Positions 33,701 to 38,889 of a stretch of 38,889 nt of DNA are shown one piece after another. The stretch is from JAWKRB01 sp041389885 (GTDB lineage Bacteria > Myxococcota_A > Polyangia > Polyangiales > Ga0077539): NCBI GenBank assembly GCA_041389885.1, contig JAWKRB010000049.1, forward strand, positions 1 to 38,889, given 5' to 3'. Numbering within the stretch: position 1 is the first letter of the stretch; each line of letters opens with the position of its first letter. The translations under genes and the position numbers were made by a program. Under the pieces are notes generated by a model. That model saw only the letters and a program-made list of their open reading frames with translations. It did not search any database and was not told where the DNA came from.

Positions 33701-34770
33701 GCGACGCGCCCGAGATCAACGGAGAGCGCCCCTGCGTGGGCTGCCACGCGATCTCACGCGACGGCAGGCGCATGGGCATCGCGTACGGCGGCAGCGACCC
33801 CGGGAGCTTCGCGCTGGTCGACGTCGCCACGCGCAGGCCCATCGCCTCGCGCCTCGCGCCTCGCGCCTACGGAGGTCCCGCGACCTTCGGCACCATGTCG
33901 GCGCTCTCCCCCGAGGGCGACCGGATCGTGACGGTGCTCCGCGGCGCGATGACCCTGCGTCGCGCCGACGCGACCCTCGCGCCCCTCGCACCGCTCTTCG
34001 CGACGGGGCTCGCGGGGGACGACCGGGCGACGCAGCCGCAGTGGTCCGACGACGGGCGGCTGCTGGCCTTCGTGGGCTTCAACCAGACGATGTACGACTG
34101 CAGCTCGCCCCCCTGCGGCGACCGTCAGAAGGACAACGGCGACCTCGCGCCCTACGGCCAGGTCTACATCGCGAGCGTCGATGGCGAGCGCGTGGGCGCG
34201 CCGAGGGTGCTGGTCCCGCGGTCGACGGAGATGGGCGGGCGCGCGTACACCAACCACTACCCGGCCTTCAGCGACGACAGCCTGCTGGTGGTCTTCAACC
34301 GCGTGCGCTGCGACGCGCCGGGCAACGACCAGGGCTACGCGGTGGACCGCACCGGCGCCGCGGCCAATTGCTCGGGCTACGACAACCCCGGCACGCGGGT
34401 GATGATCGCCCCCGCGGGCGGCGGCGCGCCCCTCGCGCTCGACGCGATGAACACGGGCGAGACGTACACGAACTCGTGGCCGCGCTTCGGCCCGACGCAC
34501 GGGCGCTTTCGCGGCGCCGCGCTCTACTGGGTCGCGTTCTCGTCGAAGCGCCCCTACGGGCTGCGCCTCCCAGGCGACACCACGGGGCGCGCGCCCATGG
34601 TCGCGCCGCAGCTCTGGCTCGCGGCGATCACGCTGGGCCAGGGCGACGTGCCCAGCGGCGACCCGAGCGCGCCCGCGGTGTGGCTCGCGGGGCAGAACCT
34701 CGACCCCGCGGTCGCGTCGGGGAACCATGTGCCGCAGTGGGTGCGCTCGTACGTGCCGACGCCCGAGTGA
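30718..34770 (+). CDS. Fused ORF: glycosidase-like protein with MYXO-CTERM, then lipoprotein with CxxCH and PD40-like repeats
   Basis: This is a 1350-residue open frame. Residues 1-23 are a Sec signal (cut near AQA-E). Residues 24-370 form a TIM-barrel-like glycosidase domain of clan GH-A/GH39 type, with acid/base Glu143 (WNEPN) and nucleophile Glu263 (ITETGY). A Ca-binding-like segment (NGLDDDGDGRVDAADRGC), a CBM9-like domain (about 410-625) and an Asp/Pro linker follow. At 662-697 the MYXO-CTERM elements appear: GCGC, a short hydrophobic stretch and six Arg. With no stop, LLALALAALAFGC (lipobox, Cys710) follows, then Ig-like segments, a haem-type site CVGCH (1006-1010) and PD40-like propeller repeats. 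The start is ATG 30718. GTG 30676 is the alternative, but it would place Arg-rich sequence before the signal. Confidence 0.8.
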   Translation: MARERSRRLMVLLALATPALAQAENHVGINVHVPAPDLIDLCANAGVSWVRMDGDWLSLNPARGRYEWTALDRSVDAARARGIRVFISLGYTPPWVPRVPRARADTAPQNDEPATSDEWRTFVTEAVRHYRARGVQHFGMWNEPNLESFWEEAAGVDPYIDKILVPGAAAVRAACADCVVLGPDLAHLGDYHLFLDRVLARARASLDVLTHHTYGGWPETGTTLFSGDNFLQTIETRRFPFTRPALREVLDARGYTGEVWITETGYRARPPGDAAAEERQAIYVRRALEEQLARPWWTHTFFYEVMDCGVDQVGCDIDGFGLARPLRPITTGARSFPADYRLKPAFNTLRDFIRAHPEIVSRAAPAACANGLDDDGDGRVDAADRGCSSGLDNSESDDPPRRRVEALAVAPDAIRVDGSLDDWSDAGWVTLDRDDWVGAVPLLVASDAGVRFAARWSAGAVYLAAEVSDDRHVNDNADDALWAGDSLQLAFDVARNYGARYDSTDDHELTFALARGAPRAFRFHGPAGTNALGTWAVSRDGSRTLYEVALPPAALRPASFTRGLTVGFSFLVNDNDGQTTAEGNGREGWLQLTDGIGRTKDPYHFGELVLGADAPTPPPADAGVTAPLDAGVAPRDDGGNSAPVDAPSAPLDARAGDAVDLPSSGCGCRTSSSGARGSAWSLAGLALLAGRRRRRRGLLALALAALAFGCSNEDVIDPSAGVVITDDQVASLAIVPEGSFDGTLSLSTDATSVGQRFRAVATDRDGRSANVSQRARWSVGGVNATQALAPQGDFSARAPGEYTVTATLGAQTARVTVRVRLVGAVAVEGTPTGADVPPATGFADRPAASVAYPPDGAIFPVNMAGVEAHIRRARGAQSEFSLRLSNGLAELTLTGLCRATQLDPAGCAAPVPTRLLAGLAAASELGPLELRATVREAGGAGASEAPVVRVSWANVPLEGALYYWSTRIGENTTAIHRMDLSRVGVGPERWYQQGRDAPEINGERPCVGCHAISRDGRRMGIAYGGSDPGSFALVDVATRRPIASRLAPRAYGGPATFGTMSALSPEGDRIVTVLRGAMTLRRADATLAPLAPLFATGLAGDDRATQPQWSDDGRLLAFVGFNQTMYDCSSPPCGDRQKDNGDLAPYGQVYIASVDGERVGAPRVLVPRSTEMGGRAYTNHYPAFSDDSLLVVFNRVRCDAPGNDQGYAVDRTGAAANCSGYDNPGTRVMIAPAGGGAPLALDAMNTGETYTNSWPRFGPTHGRFRGAALYWVAFSSKRPYGLRLPGDTTGRAPMVAPQLWLAAITLGQGDVPSGDPSAPAVWLAGQNLDPAVASGNHVPQWVRSYVPTPE
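32713..32850 (+). other. Junction of MYXO-CTERM tail and lipoprotein signal
   Basis: In frame, this segment encodes Cys666-Gly-Cys668, a Ser/Gly spacer, hydrophobic 679-690, Arg691-696, hydrophobic 698-709 and Cys710. I find no ATG, GTG or TTG in this frame between the Cys pair and the lipobox, and no stop in it. A separate downstream start is therefore not evident. Confidence 0.75.
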
Positions 34771-34790
34771 GGCACCGGGGAGTCGCCGCG

Positions 34791-35669
34791 TCAGTTCGAG
34801 CGCACGCGCTTGCCCGCGATCCAGCGGGTGAGGTCGGCATCGTCGAGCGCGAGCGCGCGCTGGTAGACCGCGTCGCGTCCGTCGCGGGTCACGCGGCGCT
34901 GGAGACGCACGAGCTCGTCGGCCGAGAGCACGCGACGCAGCCGCGCTTCGATCGCGCCGAGGAGTCGCCCGCTCGCTTCGCCTTCTGCGCGCCCCTCTGC
35001 GCGCCCCTCTGCGCGCTGCTGCTCCTTCCATGCGTAGTATCGCGAGAGATCGACGGCCATGGCGGGGTCCTCCGGGTCGGCGCTGAGCGTGTCGTAGTCT
35101 ACAAAGAGCCCGACGATCTCGTCGAGCGCGGCGGGGTCGAGCGGCAGCGTGCTCAGCTCGTCGAGCGCCGCGTCGCGGGTGCGGTCGCGGCCGAGCAGGC
35201 GCAGCAGCACCGTGTCCCTCGTGCGCGGGAGTTCGTCGAGCACCACCACCGCGATGGGCCAGCCGCAGGTGTACACCCCCGCGGGCCACTCGCGCGCCGG
35301 CGCGAAGCCCAGCGCGTTGAGCGCGAGGGTCGGTCTCGACGCGCAGAGCACCCAACACACAGGCTCGGCATCACGGCGCTTCTTGCGCAACACATGCCGC
35401 CACTGGAGCAGCTTGCGCAGGCACGCCAGCAGCGCCTCGCGCGTGGGCGGATCGGTGAACAGCTCGAAGAGGCACGCCGCCACCGCGAGGCGCGCGAGCA
35501 GACCCAGCGTCGCCGGAGGCGCGCGCTTCGGGATGAAGCTCACGTCCGCGCGTTGGGTGTCGGTCGCGGGGACAGGATCTTCGGTGCGGAGCGTGCCCCA
35601 GCGGCTCAGCAGCAGGTCGAGGAGGTCCTTCGCGAATTGATCCCGGCGCTGGCGCATCGCGTGTGACAT
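34791..35669 (-). CDS. Hypothetical protein of a myxobacterial family, possibly Rpn/PD-(D/E)XK-like
   Basis: This 292-residue protein resembles, from memory, a family common in myxobacteria annotated only as hypothetical. RADVSFIPKR, EPVCWVLCASRPTLALNALGFAP, WPAGVYTCGWPIAVVVLDELPRTRDTVLLRLLGRD and the repeated acidic/basic RAEGRAEGRAEGEA coiled segment are its marks. The AEGR-type repeat and C-terminal helical domain also occur in Rpn/YhgA-like putative nucleases, but I cannot see a convincing full D-E-K active site. The frame opens at ATG 35669, inside a palindrome; ATG 35657 (MRQRRDQ) is an equally good start. Neither has a clear Shine-Dalgarno. It is convergent with the fusion ORF, 20 bp away, and divergent from the next lipoprotein. 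Confidence 0.65.
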   Translation of the reverse strand: MSHAMRQRRDQFAKDLLDLLLSRWGTLRTEDPVPATDTQRADVSFIPKRAPPATLGLLARLAVAACLFELFTDPPTREALLACLRKLLQWRHVLRKKRRDAEPVCWVLCASRPTLALNALGFAPAREWPAGVYTCGWPIAVVVLDELPRTRDTVLLRLLGRDRTRDAALDELSTLPLDPAALDEIVGLFVDYDTLSADPEDPAMAVDLSRYYAWKEQQRAEGRAEGRAEGEASGRLLGAIEARLRRVLSADELVRLQRRVTRDGRDAVYQRALALDDADLTRWIAGKRVRSN

Positions 35670-35680
35670 CGAGATGTCAC
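35663..35680. promoter_or_regulatory. Perfect inverted repeat, operator candidate
   Basis: GTGACATC and GATGTCAC flank a two-base centre (GA). The site lies in the gap between the divergent genes at 35669 and 35734 and overlaps the distal start codon of the minus-strand gene. Eight-base arms suit a dimeric regulator. Confidence 0.45.
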
Positions 35681-35733
35681 GCGCTCGCGGTTGCGCGCCC
35701 CCCGCCGTTCTCCGCTATCACTACCGCCACCCA

Positions 35734-36759
35734 ATGCCCCCGCGCGCCGCCTCCCTCGCGTCCGTCTTCGCCCTGCTCCTCGCGGGGTGTGCCGATCCCC
35801 CCGCCGCGGCCGACGCGTCCGTCGTCGATGCCGTGACCCAGGACCTCGCGCTCCCCGACGCGAGCGAGAAGGACGCGGCGGTCGACGACGACGTCCCGGT
35901 CGACGCCGCGGCGCGCGACGTGGTGCTCGGAGAGTTCCCCTCGGTGACCTGCGAGCGCTACGACCGGCAAGAGGACGCCGGCGCGCTCTCCACCCCAGAG
36001 ATCAACGAGGCCTCGGGGCTCGTCGAGTCGCGCACGCGCCCCGGCGCGTTCTATGTCCACAACGACTCGGGAGACACCGCGCGCTTCTTCGCCATCTCGC
36101 TCTCGGGCGCCCTCCTCGCGGAGTACCGACTCCCCGGCGCCGCCGCCGTCGACTTCGAAGACATCACCGCAGGCCCTTGCGGCGCAACGACCTGCGTCTA
36201 CCTCGGGGACATCGGCGACAACCCCGGGCTCCGCAGCAACGTCACCGTCTACCGCGTCGAAGAGCCCACGCCCCCCGAGGCGCCGCCCTCCACCGTCACC
36301 CCCGTCGACCTCACCTGGACCTCGGTGACCTTTCGCTACCCCGACCGCGGACACGACGCCGAGACCCTGCTCACCGACCCCGCGACGGGGGAGCTGTACC
36401 TCATCACCAAGGTCGTGCGCGGCCCGGTGACGGTGTACCGCGTGCCCACGGCAGACGGCGGCGTCGCGCAGCCCGTGACCGAGATGACGATCCCCGAGGG
36501 CGCGGGGCAGCTCACCGGCGGCGACGTGCGCCCCGACGGGCGCGCGATGCTCCTGCGCACCTACGCGCGGGTGCTGGTGTACGAGCGCGGCCCCATGGCG
36601 CCCTTCACGGACCTGTTCTTGAGCGCGCCGCGCGCGGTGGACTCGGTCATCGAGCCCCAGGGCGAGTCGGTGGCGTGGAGGCTCGACGGGCGCGGATACG
36701 TCACCGTCTCCGAAGGGAGATCGGTGCGAATCAACCGCTTCCAGTGCGCCTCGCCGTGA
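35734..36759 (+). CDS. Predicted beta-propeller lipoprotein of unknown function
   Basis: This 341-residue protein has a lipoprotein signal (MPPRAASLASVFALLLAGC, lipid Cys 19) and an Asp/Ala linker. The body carries INEASGLVESRTRPGAFYVHNDSGDTARFFAIS, then DFEDITAGPCG, YLGDIGDNPGLRSNVTVYRVEEP and HDAETLLTDPATGELYLITK. I remember this pattern (HNDSGD, (W/F)EDI, GDIGDN, DAE) from secreted proteins predicted to be six- or seven-bladed propellers in Actinobacteria and Myxococcota; their function is unknown. The acidic clusters could bind calcium. The frame stays open upstream to 35674, but ATG 35734 gives an intact lipoprotein signal. The gene is followed after 47 bp by the aminotransferase. Confidence 0.78.
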   Translation: MPPRAASLASVFALLLAGCADPPAAADASVVDAVTQDLALPDASEKDAAVDDDVPVDAAARDVVLGEFPSVTCERYDRQEDAGALSTPEINEASGLVESRTRPGAFYVHNDSGDTARFFAISLSGALLAEYRLPGAAAVDFEDITAGPCGATTCVYLGDIGDNPGLRSNVTVYRVEEPTPPEAPPSTVTPVDLTWTSVTFRYPDRGHDAETLLTDPATGELYLITKVVRGPVTVYRVPTADGGVAQPVTEMTIPEGAGQLTGGDVRPDGRAMLLRTYARVLVYERGPMAPFTDLFLSAPRAVDSVIEPQGESVAWRLDGRGYVTVSEGRSVRINRFQCASP

Positions 36760-36771
36760 CACCTCGGGTGT
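36759..36771 (+). terminator. Short hairpin after the 36759 stop
   Basis: ACACC-TCG-GGTGT forms a five-pair stem with a three-base loop directly at the stop codon. It is short, lacks a T-run and is listed with low weight. Confidence 0.25.
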
Positions 36772-36806
36772 AGAGTCCTCGGCCTCTCTCTCGGAGGCGT
36801 CACGGA

Positions 36807-38180
36807 ATGACCGCATCGAACGAAGGCTTCACCCCCGACCCCGCGCTCGGGCAGACCGTCTACGACATGGACCGCGAGCACGTGTTTCACTCGTGGTCCG
36901 CGCAGGCGCTGATCAAGCCCATGACCATCGCGGGCGCGAGCGGGTCGTACGTCTGGGACTACACCGGCAAGCGCTACCTCGACCTCACCTCGCAGCTCGT
37001 GAACACCAACGTCGGGCACCAGCACCCGAAGGTCGTCGCGGCGATTCAGGCCCAGGCCGCGAAGCTCTGCACCATCGCCCCGCAGCACGCCAACGAGGCG
37101 CGCAACGAGGCCGCGAAGCGCATCACCGCCCTCGCCCCCGACGGCTTCAACAAGGTCTTCTTCACCAACGGCGGCGCCGACGCCGTGGAGTACGCCGTGC
37201 GCATGGCGCGGCTGCACACCGGCAAGCACAAGGTGCTCTCGACCTACCGCTCGTACCACGGCGGCACCACCACCGCGGTGAACCTCACGGGCGACCCGCG
37301 GCGCTGGAGCAACGACCAGGGCGCCACGGGCACCGTGCACTTCTTCGGGCCCTTTCTCTACCGCTCGGTGTTCTACGCGAAGACCGAGGCCGAGGAGTGC
37401 GAGCGCGCCCTCGCGCACCTCGAGCAGCTCATCCAGTTCGAGGGGCCGAGCACCCTCGCGGCGGTGATCCTCGAGTCGATCCCGGGGACCGCGGGGATCA
37501 TGATCCCGCCGCCGGGGTACCTGAAGGGCGTGAAGGCGCTCTGCGATCGCTACGGGCTGCTGATGATCTGCGACGAGGTCATGGCGGGCTTCGGCCGCAC
37601 CGGCTCGTGGTTCGCGTTTCAGCAGCACGACGTGGTGCCCGACCTCATCACCTTCGCCAAGGGGGTCAACAGCGGGTACGTGCCCCTGGGCGGCGTGATC
37701 CTCTCCGACAAGGTCGCCGCGACCTTCTCCGAGCGGGTGTTTCCCGGCGGGCTCACGTACTCGGGCCACCCCCTCGCCTGCGCCGCCGCGGTGGCCACCA
37801 TCGACGCGATGCGCGACGAGGGCATGATCGAGAACGCCGCGCGCATCGGCGCCGAGGTGCTCGGGCCGGGCCTGCGCGCCATCGCCGCGAAGCACCCCTG
37901 CGTGGGCGAGGTGCGCGGCGTGGGCGTCTTCTGGTGCGTCGAGCTCGTGAAGAGCAAGGCCACCCGCGAGATGCTCGTGCCCTACAACGCCAGCGGCGCC
38001 GCGAACGCGCCGATGGTCGAGCTCGGGGCCGAGATGCGACGTCTCGGCGCGATGCCCTTCATGAACTTCAACCGGCTCCACGTCGTGCCGCCGTGCAACA
38101 TCACCGAGGCCGACGCCCGCGCGGGGCTCGCCATCGTCGACGAGGCCCTGCGCGTCGCCGACCGCCACACGAGCGCGTAG
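36807..38180 (+). CDS. Class III PLP-dependent aminotransferase
   Basis: This 457-residue fold-type I aminotransferase is of class III (ornithine/GABA/omega-aminotransferase group). The PLP Schiff-base lysine is Lys285 (LITFAKGVNSGYVPLGG), and the aspartate pairing with the pyridine nitrogen is Asp256 (LLMICDEVMAGFGRTG). NGGADAVEYAVRMAR (near 121) binds the phosphate, and YRSYHGGTT (148-155) supplies the ring-stacking residue. The N-terminal HVFHSWSAQALIKPM and LTSQLVNTNVGHQHPKVVAAI mark a subgroup usually annotated only as 'aspartate aminotransferase family'. Relatives include taurine-pyruvate-type enzymes, but the substrate cannot be assigned. The length is normal. ATG 36807 has GGAGG upstream. 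It appears to be a single-gene unit ending in a hairpin. Confidence 0.93.
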   Translation: MTASNEGFTPDPALGQTVYDMDREHVFHSWSAQALIKPMTIAGASGSYVWDYTGKRYLDLTSQLVNTNVGHQHPKVVAAIQAQAAKLCTIAPQHANEARNEAAKRITALAPDGFNKVFFTNGGADAVEYAVRMARLHTGKHKVLSTYRSYHGGTTTAVNLTGDPRRWSNDQGATGTVHFFGPFLYRSVFYAKTEAEECERALAHLEQLIQFEGPSTLAAVILESIPGTAGIMIPPPGYLKGVKALCDRYGLLMICDEVMAGFGRTGSWFAFQQHDVVPDLITFAKGVNSGYVPLGGVILSDKVAATFSERVFPGGLTYSGHPLACAAAVATIDAMRDEGMIENAARIGAEVLGPGLRAIAAKHPCVGEVRGVGVFWCVELVKSKATREMLVPYNASGAANAPMVELGAEMRRLGAMPFMNFNRLHVVPPCNITEADARAGLAIVDEALRVADRHTSA

Positions 38181-38188
38181 AGCCCCTG

Positions 38189-38215
38189 GTGTCGCCCTGC
38201 GTTCACAGGGCACAC
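38189..38215 (+). terminator. Hairpin terminator after the aminotransferase
   Basis: GCCCTG (38194-38199) pairs with CAGGGC (38206-38211) around a CGTTCA loop. GTGT/ACAC extends the stem after one bulged C. It begins nine bases after the stop. No U-tract follows, which is common in GC-rich genomes. Confidence 0.5.
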
Positions 38216-38487
38216 GTCGCGTTCACAGCGCCTCGCGCGACCCGCCGAGGCGCCTCCCGCCTCCCGCCACTCCCCCTCAAATCGCCTGAATCTCTGCGAG
38301 TTTCATTCGCACCTGCGCACGCGAGTTCACGGTCCATGGGGTGGCTCTGAGACGTGGCACAGAGCCTGCTCATCAATCAGGCATTCACAACCACCGCGGA
38401 GAGAGCCCCTCGCGCCTCTCCCGCACCCCGAAGCCCAGGGTCGTCCGGCGACGACGCAGCGCCCCTGAGCAGCCTCTGGAGGTCCCC
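38216..38487. other. Intergenic, promoter region of the Tyr-rich repeat gene
   Basis: I see no gene in these 272 bp. GCGTTCACAG occurs at 38199-38208 and 38219-38228, 20 bp apart, with looser relatives (GAGTTCACGG near 38323, GCATTCACAA near 38382). They might be binding sites. No good -35/-10 pair is visible. Confidence 0.35.
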
Positions 38488-38784
38488 ATGAAGTTCATCA
38501 CCAGCCTCTGCCTCGCGTTCACCCTCCTCCTCGTCGGCGGCACCGCGATGGCTCAGGGACGCGGGGGCCGCTGGGGCCACCGCGTGAACACCTACCGGGT
38601 CTACCGCCAGCCGGTGGTCTACCGCCAGCCGGTGTACCAGCCGGTGGTCTACCGTCAGCCCGTCTACGTGCAGCCGCGCTACGCGCCGCGGGTGTACCGC
38701 CAGCCCGTCTACGCGCCCCGGGTGTACCGCCAGCCCGTCTACGCGCCCCGGGTGTACCGCCACGCGCACTACCGCTGGCACTGA
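38488..38784 (+). CDS. Small exported Tyr/Pro/Arg repeat protein
   Basis: This 98-residue protein has a clear Sec signal (MKFITSLCLAFTLLLVGGTAMA, cut before QGRGG). The mature part is almost wholly YRQPV-type repeats: VYRQPVVYRQPVYQPVVYRQ, then YAPRVYRQPV repeated, ending YRHAHYRWH. It is basic, aromatic and without Cys. I do not recognise a family. Such sequences are likely to be flexible and may interact with polysaccharide, nucleic acid or other envelope proteins; none of this is shown. GGAGG lies five bases before ATG 38488, fixing the start. A strong hairpin follows 16 bp after the stop, so it is probably transcribed alone. Confidence 0.8.
   Translation: MKFITSLCLAFTLLLVGGTAMAQGRGGRWGHRVNTYRVYRQPVVYRQPVYQPVVYRQPVYVQPRYAPRVYRQPVYAPRVYRQPVYAPRVYRHAHYRWH
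38680..38760 (+). repeat. 30-bp tandem repeats encoding YAPRVYRQPV
   Basis: Two full units and a partial third unit differ by one synonymous change (CCG/CCC). The period is a multiple of three, so expansion keeps the frame. Upstream YRQPV copies are shorter and less regular. Confidence 0.88.
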
Positions 38785-38800
38785 TCCCCGTTTCCCCCCC

Positions 38801-38827
38801 CGAGGCGCTCTCTCGACGAGCGCCTCG
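38801..38827 (+). terminator. Hairpin after the Tyr-rich repeat gene
   Basis: CGAGGCGCT (38801-38809) pairs perfectly with AGCGCCTCG (38819-38827) around a nine-base loop. A T-rich stretch (TGGTTTTAATGG) appears about 30 bases later, not directly after the stem. I see nothing more in the last 60 bp of the window. Confidence 0.55.
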
Positions 38828-38889
38828 CTCCCAGGGCGAGCGCATCAATTCCTCATTGGTTTTAATGGAGACGGTGCTCACCGCTTTCA

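Noticed and set aside
29368..33747. Second giant minus-strand open frame
   Set aside because: It runs antisense to the VCBS lipoprotein and the fusion ORF. Stop codons are simply rare in this GC-rich frame.
35674..35733. N-terminal extension of the propeller lipoprotein from ATG 35674
   Set aside because: It would put 20 residues, including HYRHP, before a complete lipoprotein signal and would overlap the palindrome.
38519..38881. Minus-strand frame opening near the right edge (MSTVSIKTNEELMRS...)
   Set aside because: After the first residues it is antisense repeat sequence of the Tyr-rich gene. It has no Shine-Dalgarno or recognisable domain.

Overview
The window is very GC-rich DNA that most resembles Myxococcota, probably the Polyangia/Sandaracinaceae side. 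This is inferred from strong G/C codon bias, many lipoproteins with Asp/Ala/Pro-rich linkers after the lipobox, Cys-rich tandem-repeat surface proteins, a MYXO-CTERM-type sorting tail, and an alternative complex III (ACIII) operon joined to a caa3 oxidase. I saw no rRNA, tRNA, CRISPR array, insertion sequence or phage gene.

Layout. (1) 1-3439, minus strand: a huge Cys-rich repeat lipoprotein, cut by the left edge. (2) 3543-4511, plus: a small FAD oxidoreductase, convergent with the next block. (3) 18587 down to 4515, minus: one closely packed respiratory operon, actA-actB-actC-actD-actE-actF, a small membrane protein, sco, coxB, coxA, coxC, coxD and a lipoprotein. Most act junctions are ATGA/GTGA overlaps. 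(4) 18588-19056: divergent control region. (5) 19057-30660, plus: a Cys-rich lipoprotein, a fatty-acid-desaturase-like enzyme, two large paralogous lipoproteins with PPC-like and Cys-rich modules, and a VCBS/FG-GAP lipoprotein. (6) 30718-34770, plus: a 1350-codon ORF that looks like two exported proteins joined in frame. (7) 34791-38784: a myxobacterial hypothetical gene (minus), a beta-propeller-like lipoprotein, a class III aminotransferase and a Tyr-rich repeat protein.

How it works together. The operon encodes a complete quinol-to-oxygen chain. ACIII (ActA-F) oxidises quinol and passes electrons through ActA/ActE haems to the cytochrome c domain fused to CoxB, then to CuA and the haem-copper centre of CoxA. 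Sco would load copper. CoxA carries the YSHP motif of A2-type oxidases. CoxB has an insertion inside its CuA loop, and ActA appears to carry an inserted segment with two extra cysteines. The plus-strand block is mostly envelope or secreted proteins of unknown function, several sharing the same 'CRDLQTDxxNCGACG' unit as the left-edge gene, with signs of recent sequence exchange between copies.

The observation I rate highest is the 30718-34770 ORF. A myxosortase-type tail (GCGC, hydrophobic stretch, six Arg) is followed directly and in frame by a lipoprotein signal and lipobox. It is either a secreted polyprotein or a fused or mis-assembled gene pair.
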